Positions 18,405-27,783 of a stretch of DNA of 64,000 nt are shown piece after piece. The position numbers and the translations under genes were made by a program. Below the pieces are notes generated by a model. It did no database searches, was not told where the DNA came from, and saw only the letters and a list, made by a program, of their open reading frames with translations. Numbering within the stretch: position 1 is the stretch's first letter; each line of letters starts with the position of its first letter. This stretch comes from Candidatus Gastranaerophilales bacterium (GTDB taxonomy: Bacteria; Cyanobacteriota; Vampirovibrionia; Gastranaerophilales; Gastranaerophilaceae): NCBI GenBank assembly GCA_947624325.1, contig CANQJT010000004.1, positions 62,001-126,000 of the forward strand, written 5' to 3'.

Positions 18405-19332
18405 CAATATTTTTTCCAATGCCTGCTTATAAGAATATTTTGGAAACCAACCTATATCATTTAATTCTTCCACATCTGCGCAAGAGTACATCATTTCATC
18501 TTCTCTATACGGAATTGCACCAAAATTTAATATCGTAGGGCTATTTGATATTTTTTTAATTTCGTATACAAAATCCTTAATTTTTACTGCTTGTCCTGTT
18601 CCGACATCAAAACTTTTATATTTAAAAGAATACTGCTTTATATAATTAATAATTTTCAAATATGCATCAGTTACATCATCCACGTATATAAAATCTCTTT
18701 TTTGATCTCCATATGTCAAATCAATACTTTTTGTCTGCTTTACTGCAATATTGTCTATCATTTGAAAAACAAATTTTTCTTTATTATCATTTTCACCATA
18801 TACATGTTCCAACATCATATTTACAATTTTTATTTTTTTTGAAAAATATTTCAGCCATTGGATAAGACTCTTTTTAGATAAAGAATAGTTTAATAAATAT
18901 GAATGTAAATTGTCCTCTTTATTAAAATAAGAATCCGTATTAATAAACCCTAAAACATTATATTTTACTGCATAATCAAGCAGCATTACAGGAAAAATTA
19001 AATTAGTTTCCAAAACCTTATGACAAGAATAAGAAGTTCTTCCATAGTTTGTAGCACAATGTATTATAATATCAATTTTATGTTTTTGAAATACTTCTTC
19101 AATGTTTACAATATCAATATCATAAGATATTACTTTATTAGTATTCAATAATTCAGAAATTCTATAAATATCGGAAAAAGACCTTTTTAAAATAATGACA
19201 TTAAAATTTTCGGAAACAAGCATATTTAAAATATGACTTCCTAAAAAACCGTTAGCTCCTGTTAATAAAATATTTGTTTCTACCCCCCCCCCGGTAGAAG
19301 CAGGCTAAATCATTATTTTCATTAGTATTCAT
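18393..19332 (-). CDS. NAD-dependent epimerase/dehydratase, out of frame by +1 at a G10 tract (phase OFF)
   Basis: Short-chain sugar-nucleotide epimerase/dehydratase. The 276-residue open frame from an internal ATG at 19223 lacks the Rossmann start, but directly upstream in the same frame lies T-G-A-N-G-F-L-G-S-H, the canonical NAD-binding GxxGxxG. The only well-placed start is ATG at 19332, with GGAG seven bases before it. Between start and motif is a run of ten G on the coding strand. With ten G the frame from 19332 ends at a stop about 24 codons in; with nine G it would read through to a 312-residue protein. Y-x-x-x-K appears as Y-S-L-S-K. So the gene is intact except for one base: phase-OFF or an assembly slip. 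Confidence 0.85.
19283..19292 (-). repeat. Poly-C/G tract (10) at the start of the epimerase gene
   Basis: Ten C on the plus strand, ten G on the coding strand, 14 codons after the proposed start. The downstream enzyme is in frame only if the count is a multiple of three, so 9 or 12 restores it and 10 is OFF. Confidence 0.85.
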
Positions 19333-19512
19333 TTATTTTCTCCATAGTCATACTATATAATATTAAAGTTTATGGTTTTTATAAAAACATTTTTTCTTAA
19401 TAATTTTTTTAATCCTCGTTCATCTTTAAATATATACTTATAATAAGAACATTTATAAGAATAAAAAAATAATAAACATTTGAAAACCTTTTTTAAATTA
19501 TATCATATTTAT

Positions 19513-19611
19513 TTAATCTAGTGTCGCAACATTATGCTTGCTCGTTTTGTAACCTTTTCAATACACCACTCGCAAATTTTTACTCAGCTGACGCATACAG
19601 GCTCAAACATC
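19513..19611 (+). repeat. Dispersed intergenic repeat, copy B
   Basis: Shares the start block AATCTAGTGTCGCA, the TTGCTCGTTTTGTAACCTT block and the CGCATACAGGCTCA block with copy A, but lacks the interior and the 3' end. It lies in the 371-base gap between the epimerase start and the helicase gene; the rest of that gap is AT-rich and holds the two outward promoters. Confidence 0.75.
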
Positions 19612-19668
19612 TTATATAATCTTGTTAAATTCAGCTTTTTGTATGAAAAACAAAATTATTAAAAATGC

Positions 19669-19674
19669 TATAAT
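19669..19674 (+). promoter_or_regulatory. Probable -10 box of the helicase gene
   Basis: A TATAAT lies 29 bases before the helicase ATG, followed by AGGGGAAATT as the ribosome site. I see no good -35, so this is a modest call. Confidence 0.4.
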
Positions 19675-19703
19675 AACTTATTAAGATTATAATAGGGGAA
19701 ATT

Positions 19704-22700
19704 ATGTTACAAGAAGCAGCAAAAATAATCAATTCGGCACTAAATAACAGCTTTATAAAAAGATTAAGCTTATATCTTCACGATTGTGTCAGAGAAGAAG
19801 TACAAAGTTCAACTTTTAGAAACTTAAAACAAGATAAAGATAATAAATGGATTTTTCTTGAAAGCCAAACTAAATCTAAAGAAGAAAATCCTTCATTATT
19901 GGCGGATGAAAAAGTATTTACAAGCTATCCCGAAGCATTAAAGCTGGACGGCTCTGACTCATACTTAACAGAATTAATGCTGATGAGCGAAAACAGCCAG
20001 AAGGATAAATATCTTATATACGGTTATTTGTTTTTAGTCGGGAAAAATGCAAAAACAAAAAGAAAAAATGAATTTTTAACTCCGCTTTTATATTCAAGCT
20101 GTAAGCTTGAAAGAGTAGGAATGAATATAGAATGCTCCATTGAGGATGAAGGTTTATCACTTAATACTGCAGCTTTGACAAGCTTAATGAATTTATCGGG
20201 CGAAGAAGATGAAATTGATAATATGCTGGATGGACTTCTGGATGTTGTACCAAAACTTCCGTTAAAAGAAGAAGATTTAAGCATTTTCCTTACCACCTTA
20301 AAATCTTTAATCCCCGATTTAGAATTTGAATTAACGGAAGAAGAAGATTTAGAAAATAATATTGATGAAATTTCCGCAAATGAATTTTACAGTGAAAAAC
20401 AAATTAATTACGAAAATTTACAGGAAATAATAGAAGAAAACGATTCAGAGAAATCCAAGCCGAAATTAAAAGCCGATAAAGTTGTTCTGGCAAATAAAAG
20501 TGCAATAATACTAACAAAAAGACCTTTGGTAACGGCAGGTGTTTTATATGAGCTGTCGCAAATATCAGATAAAGCCCCCGGAGTTATCAGAGAAACGGCT
20601 TTAAATATAGTAAACGAAGAATACCTTCAAGGTAAAGGCAAAATGGCTTCAAAAATCATTAAAGAAAACAATCTTAAAGATTTTGTTGCCGTAACTCCGC
20701 TTTCACTAAGTGATTCACAAGAAGATGTTATAAAAAATCTTGAAGATAATACTATTTTATCTGTATACGGCCCACCCGGTACAGGAAAATCACAGACCAT
20801 AGTAAACTTAATCTGCCACTTGGTTTCAAACGGCAAGACCGTTCTTGTTGCTTCAAGAATGGATAAAGCAACAGACGTGGTGGCAAACAGATTAAATGAT
20901 TTTGGTGCGCCGTATTTAGCACTCAGAGCAGGCAGACCAAACTATCAAAAGCAATTATCATTTGAACTTCAAGATTTAATTTCAAATAAAGTCGATCTTG
21001 ATACGGGTTTTGAAAACTCTATTTTAGTTGATACCGAAGATATGCAAAAGCTTGTTATGTCCATCAGAGAAAAAGAAAATCAGTGTGAGGAAATAATTAA
21101 GCTTGAACAAAATTGGCACGATATTATAAAGGAACGGGATGATAAAGAAAAACAAATCGGAAAACCCGAATTCTTAACAGGCAAATTAACCGTTTCGGAA
21201 GTTGATGAAATAGAAAATGCCGTTAAAAATCTTGAAAAAAATATCGAAAAACAGGGATTTTTTGCTAATTTAACAACAAATTATGCAAATCATCAATTAA
21301 AGAAAATCATTCAAAATAAAAACTTTAAGCCCGATATTGAAAATCTTGAAAGGTTAAAACTTGAACTTATAATAGCAAGATTATCGGCTCAGGCAAGAAT
21401 GATTGAAACGAAAATCTTTAAAATCGGCAATCTTCACACAATTCTTGATGAAATAAAACAGCTTAAGAAAAAACAAAAAACTCTTGCCATAGACATCCTG
21501 AAAGGCAAAAGAAGAGAATCTCTAAAAGGATTGCTCAGAGATCAGGTAAAAAGACAAAGATTAATTGTCCATACAAGGGCTTTAATATCAAGAAAGAAAA
21601 ATCTTCAAAACAGAATACTTGAAGATGAAGATTTTAAACCGCTTTTAGAAGCATTCCCCTGCTGGTGCGTTACAACATATGCAATATCAAATTCGCTTCC
21701 TTTAAAACCGGCTATGTTTGATGTCGCTATTATTGATGAAGCTTCTCAATGCGATATTGCAAGCTGTATTCCGATACTGTTCAGATGTAAAAAAGCAGTA
21801 ATAGTCGGCGATGATAAACAGCTTCCGCACTTGTCATTTTTGGAAAAATCAAAAGAACAATCTTTTATGAGCCAGTATGATATCCCCGATAAATACCAAT
21901 TAATGTGGAGATTCAGAACTAATTCAATGTTTGACTTGGCAAATTATTATTCAACAAGACCTGTTCTTTTGGATGAACACTTTAGAAGCTATCTGCCCAT
22001 AATAGATTTCAGTAACAAAGAATTTTACGGCGACAGAATAAGAATAATGTCACAGTGTAATGATAATAATGTATTAGAACTTATTCAGGTGCCTGATGGA
22101 AAAGTCGATTTTGATATTACCCGTAATGCCCCAGAGGTTGAAGCTATAATGCAAAGATTGCAGGAAATTATTCAGGAGGATGAAAGAAATACCGATGAAG
22201 ACCATCAGCCTGTAACTATAGGCATTATATCCCCGTTCAGAGGGCAGGTGGAATTAATTAAAAAAGCAATATCACAGGTATTTTCAGAATCTACAATAAG
22301 AAAACATAAACTGGAAACAGGTACCGCCCACACTTTCCAAGGGGATGAAAGAGATATAATAATGCTCTCTTGGGCAATAGCAAATAACAGCCATAATCAG
22401 AGTTTGACCTTCCTTCAAATACCTAACCTGTTTAACGTCGCAATTACAAGAGCAAGGAAAAAGCAGATTATATTCTTATCCAAAGACCCAAAATCATTAC
22501 CTTCAGGGCTTTTAAAAGATTATATAGAATTTGTTCAAGCTTATATTGCAAGAAATTCAATAAAAGATGAATTAAATATTGATGAAAATATTTATAAAAA
22601 CTCATTTGAAAAAGAATTGTCACAAGCATTTAAAGAAGAAGGCTTTACTGTTGCCGCAGGAAAAACTGTAGCAGGCTTAAGTGCCGATTTAACGGTTACA

Positions 22701-22898
22701 AGCCCTTCGGGTAAAACTATAATTATTGAATGCGACGGGCTTGAAGATAATATTAAATCCAATAAAACTCAAATTAAAAAGCAAACCTTAATGGAAAGAA
22801 CAGGCGCCGTTGTTGAAAGAATAACATATCGAGAATGGTATATAAGCCCTGACGGATGTATAGAACGGATTAAAAATATTTTTAAACAACTTATTTAA
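19704..22898 (+). CDS. Superfamily 1 helicase (DNA2/NAM7-like) with C-terminal nuclease-like domain
   Basis: A 1064-residue protein. The N-terminal 330 residues are unassigned. The helicase core has Walker A G-P-P-G-T-G-K-S (356-363), then a coiled insert of about 200 residues. Motif II I-I-D-E-A-S-Q lies near 676, V-G-D-D-K-Q-L-P-H next, then T-F-Q-G-D-E-R-D and V-A-I-T-R-A-R near 915. After 970 a domain with S-F-E-K-E-L, A-D-L-T-V, I-I-I-E-C-D-G and a terminal R-I-T-Y-R-E-W matches the pattern of Vsr-like/DUF559 PD-(D/E)XK nucleases. Such fusions occur in DNA repair and in phage-defence loci; the role here is unproven. The ribosome site is good. The 3' end overlaps the convergent gene by four bases. 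Confidence 0.85.
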   Translation: MLQEAAKIINSALNNSFIKRLSLYLHDCVREEVQSSTFRNLKQDKDNKWIFLESQTKSKEENPSLLADEKVFTSYPEALKLDGSDSYLTELMLMSENSQKDKYLIYGYLFLVGKNAKTKRKNEFLTPLLYSSCKLERVGMNIECSIEDEGLSLNTAALTSLMNLSGEEDEIDNMLDGLLDVVPKLPLKEEDLSIFLTTLKSLIPDLEFELTEEEDLENNIDEISANEFYSEKQINYENLQEIIEENDSEKSKPKLKADKVVLANKSAIILTKRPLVTAGVLYELSQISDKAPGVIRETALNIVNEEYLQGKGKMASKIIKENNLKDFVAVTPLSLSDSQEDVIKNLEDNTILSVYGPPGTGKSQTIVNLICHLVSNGKTVLVASRMDKATDVVANRLNDFGAPYLALRAGRPNYQKQLSFELQDLISNKVDLDTGFENSILVDTEDMQKLVMSIREKENQCEEIIKLEQNWHDIIKERDDKEKQIGKPEFLTGKLTVSEVDEIENAVKNLEKNIEKQGFFANLTTNYANHQLKKIIQNKNFKPDIENLERLKLELIIARLSAQARMIETKIFKIGNLHTILDEIKQLKKKQKTLAIDILKGKRRESLKGLLRDQVKRQRLIVHTRALISRKKNLQNRILEDEDFKPLLEAFPCWCVTTYAISNSLPLKPAMFDVAIIDEASQCDIASCIPILFRCKKAVIVGDDKQLPHLSFLEKSKEQSFMSQYDIPDKYQLMWRFRTNSMFDLANYYSTRPVLLDEHFRSYLPIIDFSNKEFYGDRIRIMSQCNDNNVLELIQVPDGKVDFDITRNAPEVEAIMQRLQEIIQEDERNTDEDHQPVTIGIISPFRGQVELIKKAISQVFSESTIRKHKLETGTAHTFQGDERDIIMLSWAIANNSHNQSLTFLQIPNLFNVAITRARKKQIIFLSKDPKSLPSGLLKDYIEFVQAYIARNSIKDELNIDENIYKNSFEKELSQAFKEEGFTVAAGKTVAGLSADLTVTSPSGKTIIIECDGLEDNIKSNKTQIKKQTLMERTGAVVERITYREWYISPDGCIERIKNIFKQLI

Positions 22899-24415
22899 AT
22901 TTGTTTTATTACAAATTTATTAATTAAATATATTACAAAATATGCAAATAAAATACATCCTAATAAATACATTTGCAGGTAATAATGGTAGTATGCTTCA
23001 GCACTTGTTATATATATAAAAAAGCCTAAAAGCAATGATATAAACACAATAACAAAAAGTGCTTTATCCTTCTTTTTTACACTTATTATTAATGAAGTTA
23101 TCAAAACTATTAAAATAAAACTCAAATTATACATTATTTTTGTATAAATAGTTAAATTATAATTTAAATCCCTGCCTTCTAATATATTTAAAGTTTTTCC
23201 TTTTAATGTGGATATATTACTTTGAGTTTCTATATAATCCCTCAAAAAACCACAATTCAAAAATCCGTTATATATTGAAAATCTGTCTTTTAAAAATGTT
23301 TGGGGATTATACATTACCAATTTTATATATACAGGAAATAATTTATTTAAATTTTCAATTGAATAATTTTCCGAATATGAATTTATAAAAATAGCAATAG
23401 CTGTTTCAGAATCAGTATAATCTTTAATATTAATTACATCCGAAATAACCTTTAAGTCATATTCTTTATTATTTGTCTTAAAATCAGTTTTTAAAATAGC
23501 AGTTAACGGACGAATTAAAGTTATAATTTTATAATCGGGAACATTAAATTTATAATTTAAAAAACAGAAGGCAGATATAAAAATAAAACAATATACCACT
23601 AATTTTTTTATAGAAATATTTTTATCAAATATAAATTTAAGTGAAATCGGAAGCAAAAATAATAATATAATATTTTCTCCCCTCCATAAAGTTACCATAA
23701 CCGATAAAACCGAATAAATAAAAATATCTTTATATGAAACTTCTTTTTGTTCTTTATATTTAAAATAAATTAATGCAAATAACAAGATAAAAAATACATA
23801 ATAAATACTATTTCTAATGGGTTGTATATTAAATCTTAAAATAGAAGGTAATATAAAAGGAACGAATAATATCCATTTAAATCTGTAATTTATTATGGTA
23901 TAAAGCTTAGAAAAAATATACGAAGCTATTATTGAATAAATAAGAATTTGTATAATAACAACTCCGGATTTAAAAGGTAAAATTATGTATGCGATTATAT
24001 AATAAATAATTGAAAATGTATGCAGATAAAAAGGATAAATTCTAAGCTGAGATGCTTCTTTATATATACTTAACTCATCACCATTAAAAAGTCCGTGTTC
24101 GGTTAAAAAATATAAAATTAAATTCAGACCAAATAAAATTATAAAACTGCTACACTGAATTTTAAATAAAGTATGGTTATTTTTCCATTTTTTCAAAATT
24201 AAACAAAACCCCTGTCCTGCCAAAATTATTATAATTAAAGCAATAACAGAAAAAACTTTATTTTCAGCTATCCCTCTATAATCACCATTAATTATTGTAT
24301 TTGTAAATATATTGCTCCAAAAATTTCTTATAAAAAACCAATATATACAAGATATTAAGAAAAAAATTAAATTTAAATTATGATTTAAAAGAATATTTTT
24401 AAATGATTTACACAT
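22895..24415 (-). CDS. Polytopic membrane protein, surface-glycan type
   Basis: About 506 residues with 11-12 transmembrane helices. The Met at 24415 (Met-Cys-Lys-Ser) is preferred because a longer frame from 24562 would overlap the upstream acyltransferase gene by 136 bases and adds a non-hydrophobic extension. A loop G-L-F-N-G-D-E-L-S-I-Y-K-E-A between early helices holds acidic residues, as in GT-C transferases. R-x-x-I-Y-Y-V-F-F-I-L-L and W-R-G-E-N appear in later helices, as in EpsG/Wzy-like polymerases. Neither family can be fixed by eye. It is the last gene of the accB-accC-acyltransferase string. Confidence 0.6.
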   Translation of the reverse strand: MCKSFKNILLNHNLNLIFFLISCIYWFFIRNFWSNIFTNTIINGDYRGIAENKVFSVIALIIIILAGQGFCLILKKWKNNHTLFKIQCSSFIILFGLNLILYFLTEHGLFNGDELSIYKEASQLRIYPFYLHTFSIIYYIIAYIILPFKSGVVIIQILIYSIIASYIFSKLYTIINYRFKWILFVPFILPSILRFNIQPIRNSIYYVFFILLFALIYFKYKEQKEVSYKDIFIYSVLSVMVTLWRGENIILLFLLPISLKFIFDKNISIKKLVVYCFIFISAFCFLNYKFNVPDYKIITLIRPLTAILKTDFKTNNKEYDLKVISDVINIKDYTDSETAIAIFINSYSENYSIENLNKLFPVYIKLVMYNPQTFLKDRFSIYNGFLNCGFLRDYIETQSNISTLKGKTLNILEGRDLNYNLTIYTKIMYNLSFILIVLITSLIISVKKKDKALFVIVFISLLLGFFIYITSAEAYYHYYLQMYLLGCILFAYFVIYLINKFVIKQI

Positions 24416-24426
24416 ATAAATTAAAT

Positions 24427-25539
24427 CTAAACTCCCGTAAACATTCTTGTATTTTTTACATTCAATTTTTGAAGCAGAGTTTTTAGTATATATAAAATAA
24501 AGAAACTGCAAATCAGAACAAATAAATACCTGAAAGATGCTATGGATAAGGCTTTTATGCATTCTAAGAGATTGCCTGCGGGTAAGACTTTAGGCATATT
24601 AAATAATCTGTTAAAGGCAAAAACAAAATACCAATGGACAAAAAACAGTCCGAAACTGTATTTTGCAAATATATCAAGCAGATTATTTATTTTTTCATGC
24701 GCTTTGATTGTATCATCATAATGTTTTAAATACCCTAAAACCAATACGGTTAAAAATATTTTAGAAACTGTTCCGTTAACAATTCCGTATTTTGAATTAA
24801 TATAAACATCAAAAACCGCTGTTATCAGCATTAAACATATAAATAAAAACCTTTTATCATAAAAGAAGTCAATTTTTTCTTTGTATTTTGACAAAAACAT
24901 TCCAAAAACATACATGGATGAGAAATGAATAAATCCGCTTAAAACATATTTAATATATTCAAAATATTTATGAAGATAGTCTAAATTAGCGACATACTCG
25001 GGTTCTATATCAAGTCTCGGGATAAAAATCGTTATTAAAAATAAAACGGGGAGAAGCTTATACAAAATATTTTTTCTTTCCAAATACAAAAGCACCCAAC
25101 TCAAAATAAAGAAAATAACAATCATCGGAATAAACCAAACAGGTACATTATGCACTCTGCCGACAGTCAAAAATATTCCGATTTGCGCCAACGGATTTAA
25201 GCCGTCAAAAGGGTTTCCGTATAATAAAGGCAGAGTAAAGCACAGTATAATCCCCGGGATTGCCGTTATCATATAGGGAATAATTACATTTTTCCATTTT
25301 TTTGACATGTAATTTTTAAACTCAAATTTATATGAAAGGTGCTGAAACAAAAATCCCGAAATAAATATAAAAAGGGCAGTACCGCCTGCAAAAACTTCAA
25401 AAGAAATACTGTTTACCAAACTCCCTTTAGCACCAATCTGCATTGTATGACCTGCAACGATAAGCAGTATTGCAAGCCCTCTAAATACATTTATGTAATT
25501 GAGCATTTCTTTTTTAGGTTTTGTATTTTGTTCTTCCAT
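24427..25539 (-). CDS. Acyltransferase family 3 (OafA/NodX-like) membrane protein
   Basis: Transfers acetyl or similar groups to surface sugars. The signature N-Y-I-N-V-F-R-G-L-A-I-L-L-I-V-A-G-H is at the N-terminus, with the catalytic His of the R-G-x(n)-H type. About ten transmembrane helices follow; the 370-residue length is standard for the stand-alone form. The start lies one base after the accC stop, with no separate ribosome site, so translation is probably coupled to accC. This links a surface-modifying enzyme to the acetyl-CoA carboxylase genes. Confidence 0.88.
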   Translation of the reverse strand: MEEQNTKPKKEMLNYINVFRGLAILLIVAGHTMQIGAKGSLVNSISFEVFAGGTALFIFISGFLFQHLSYKFEFKNYMSKKWKNVIIPYMITAIPGIILCFTLPLLYGNPFDGLNPLAQIGIFLTVGRVHNVPVWFIPMIVIFFILSWVLLYLERKNILYKLLPVLFLITIFIPRLDIEPEYVANLDYLHKYFEYIKYVLSGFIHFSSMYVFGMFLSKYKEKIDFFYDKRFLFICLMLITAVFDVYINSKYGIVNGTVSKIFLTVLVLGYLKHYDDTIKAHEKINNLLDIFAKYSFGLFFVHWYFVFAFNRLFNMPKVLPAGNLLECIKALSIASFRYLFVLICSFFILYILKTLLQKLNVKNTRMFTGV

Positions 25540-25540
25540 A

Positions 25541-26884
25541 TTATTTGTTTTGCTTGTATGTATTCATAAAGCCCGTATCAAAATTACCGCTTATAAATAC
25601 TTCGTCTTCAATTAAATCCTGATAAAAAGGAAGTGTTGTTTTAACTCCCGTAATAACATATTCTTTTAAGGCACGGTACATTCTTCTTCTTGCCTCTTCT
25701 CTTGTAGGCGCCCAGCACATAACTTTACTTATTAAAGAATCATAATACGGCGGAATTTTATAGCCTGAATAAACATGAGAATCAACTCTAACCCCAAAAC
25801 CGCCCGGCGGTATATAACCGTTAATTTCACCGGGTGCAGGAAGGAAGTTTCTTTCGGGATCCTCCGCATTAATACGGCATTCTATAGCATGCCCGAACAA
25901 TTTAATATCTTCCTGTTTAAATGACAATGGATTTCCTGCGGCAATATTAATTTGTTCTCTGACTATATCAATATTAGAAATCATTTCAGATATGCCGTGT
26001 TCAACCTGCAGACGAGTATTCATTTCCATAAAATAGAAGTTTTTATCCTTATCGAGCAGAAATTCAATAGTACCTACACCTTCATAGTTAGCGGCTTTAG
26101 CGGCACGCACTGCAGCCTCGCCGAGTTTTTTGCGGACATCATCGCTTACGGCAGGAGATGGTGCTTCTTCAACGAGTTTTTGGTGTCTTCTTTGAATAGA
26201 GCAATCTCTTTCGCCCAGATGAACAACATTACCAAATCTGTCTGCAATAATTTGAACTTCAATATGACGAGGGTTAACCAAATATTTTTCCATATAAACA
26301 TCAGGGTTTCCGAAGAATTTTTCAGCTTCCTGCCTGCAAAGGGTAATATTTTGTTCCAATTCTTCAGGGTTATTTGCAACCCTCATCCCTTTACCGCCTC
26401 CGCCTGCCGTTGCTTTAACAATAACAGGGTAGCCGAATTTTTCAGCTTCTTTTTTAGCTTCTTCTATATCTGTAATAATACCTGTTCCCGGGGTTATAGG
26501 AACATTTTTAGAGGACATTGTTTTTCTTGCCGTTGCCTTATCACCCATTAATTTCATAGATTCAGGCGAAGGTCCTATAAACTTAATATTATGCTCTTCA
26601 CAAATTTCGGCAAAATCAGCTCTTTCAGACATAAACCCGTACCCGGGGTGGATGGCATCAGCGCCTGAAACTAAAGCCGCCGATATTATTGCAGGAATAT
26701 TTAAGTAACTTTTTGAACTTTCATTAGGTCCTATACAATATGCTTCCGTTGCTAAGCTTACGTGCAAAGAGTTTGCATCTGCCTGCGAATATACCGCAAC
26801 TGTCGGAATCCCTATTTCTCTGCAAGCTCTTATAATTCTAACTGCGACTTCGCCTCTGTTTGCTATTAATACTTTTTTAAACAT
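25541..26884 (-). CDS. accC: Acetyl-CoA carboxylase, biotin carboxylase subunit
   Basis: Carboxylates the biotin of AccB at the cost of ATP, the first half-reaction of fatty-acid synthesis. The start M-F-K-K-V-L-I-A-N-R-G-E is the canonical N-terminus, so ATG at 26884 (AAGG just upstream) is chosen over a longer frame. ATP-grasp motifs G-G-G-G-K-G-M-R and E-M-N-T-R-L-Q-V-E-H are intact; Y-P-V-I-V-K-A is present. The length of 447 residues is typical. It begins ten bases after the accB stop. Confidence 0.97.
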   Translation of the reverse strand: MFKKVLIANRGEVAVRIIRACREIGIPTVAVYSQADANSLHVSLATEAYCIGPNESSKSYLNIPAIISAALVSGADAIHPGYGFMSERADFAEICEEHNIKFIGPSPESMKLMGDKATARKTMSSKNVPITPGTGIITDIEEAKKEAEKFGYPVIVKATAGGGGKGMRVANNPEELEQNITLCRQEAEKFFGNPDVYMEKYLVNPRHIEVQIIADRFGNVVHLGERDCSIQRRHQKLVEEAPSPAVSDDVRKKLGEAAVRAAKAANYEGVGTIEFLLDKDKNFYFMEMNTRLQVEHGISEMISNIDIVREQINIAAGNPLSFKQEDIKLFGHAIECRINAEDPERNFLPAPGEINGYIPPGGFGVRVDSHVYSGYKIPPYYDSLISKVMCWAPTREEARRRMYRALKEYVITGVKTTLPFYQDLIEDEVFISGNFDTGFMNTYKQNK

Positions 26885-26894
26885 ATCCTTACCG

Positions 26895-27347
26895 TTAATT
26901 TTCTTCCACATACATAATAACTTGTCCGTACTCAACGGGTTTGCCGTCTTCAATGCAGATTTCGGCAACTTTACCGGAAATATCGGAGGTTATTTTATTA
27001 ACTAATTTAATTGTTTCAATTATACAAATAACCTGACCTTCTTTTATTTCATCCCCGACTTTAACAAAAGGTTCTTCACTCGGAGCCGGTCTTGAGTAAA
27101 ACATACCTATCATATTTGATACTATAGGAGTTAATTTTTTCTTCTCTTCTTCAATTTCAACTGTTTGAGGCTGTTCTTCCTCAACAATAACCTCTGTTTG
27201 AGTTGTTTTTTCTTTTATAACAGGCTTATAACCGCTGCTTTTTATTGTAAGTGCCGTTTCACCGTCTTCAAGCAAAACCTCGGTTAATTCATTATTTTTC
27301 ATTATATCAATCAATTTTTCGATATATTCAGGTTCTAAATTCTTCAT
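26895..27347 (-). CDS. accB: Biotin carboxyl carrier protein of acetyl-CoA carboxylase
   Basis: Carries the biotin that shuttles CO2 between AccC and the carboxyltransferase. An N-terminal helix and an acidic linker precede the biotinyl domain (residues 75-150). The biotin-lysine motif reads E-T-I-K-L-V-N rather than the usual E-A-M-K-M/L-M-N; the Lys near residue 113 is kept. F-Y-S-R-P-A-P is the usual conserved block. A good AAGGGATT precedes the ATG. It heads the accB-accC operon; its 171-base upstream gap to 27519 must hold a promoter. Confidence 0.93.
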   Translation of the reverse strand: MKNLEPEYIEKLIDIMKNNELTEVLLEDGETALTIKSSGYKPVIKEKTTQTEVIVEEEQPQTVEIEEEKKKLTPIVSNMIGMFYSRPAPSEEPFVKVGDEIKEGQVICIIETIKLVNKITSDISGKVAEICIEDGKPVEYGQVIMYVEEN

Positions 27348-27518
27348 ACAATCCCTTTAAATTTAAACTCAAACTTATTTTATCGCCTACATACCCCATA
27401 GTCAAGAATGATAAGAGTATTTAAAGAAGTAAATTCAAACAAACTACACTTATTATATGATGTACGTTAATAAAGTAATGATTATAATTTTAATTGTATC
27501 AGTAAAAAAGGCACAAGA

Positions 27519-27782
27519 ATGCTTCCTATAGTTACACAAGAACAATCCAGTTTATGTTTTGCGGAAATCTTTCAGGATGTCCACGGCTGGCGAAAAAAAA
27601 TGATTCATTATATAAAAGACGAAAATCCCGAAATAAATTCTGCTATTATAGAAGCGGCACAAAATACGGACTTAGACCCTAAAGCTGTTGCACTTGGTGC
27701 TTATATGACATACATCTTGCTTGAAACTGCTATGAAAGAAGAAACAGGACAGCAGGTTTTTTCTATTGACGATAAACAATAG
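27519..27782 (+). CDS. Small uncharacterised protein (87 aa)
   Basis: Soluble, mainly helical, acidic protein with a helical middle (residues 30-75). AAGGC lies six bases before the ATG and codon use matches neighbours, so I think it is real. No family is recognised. It stands alone on the plus strand between two minus-strand genes, and its stop abuts the convergent GGDEF gene with one base between. Confidence 0.6.
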   Translation: MLPIVTQEQSSLCFAEIFQDVHGWRKKMIHYIKDENPEINSAIIEAAQNTDLDPKAVALGAYMTYILLETAMKEETGQQVFSIDDKQ

Positions 27783-27783
27783 T

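Noticed and set aside
25952-26551. 199-residue plus-strand frame antisense to accC
   Set aside because: It is a Phe/Cys-rich mirror of a strongly conserved gene, with no ribosome site.
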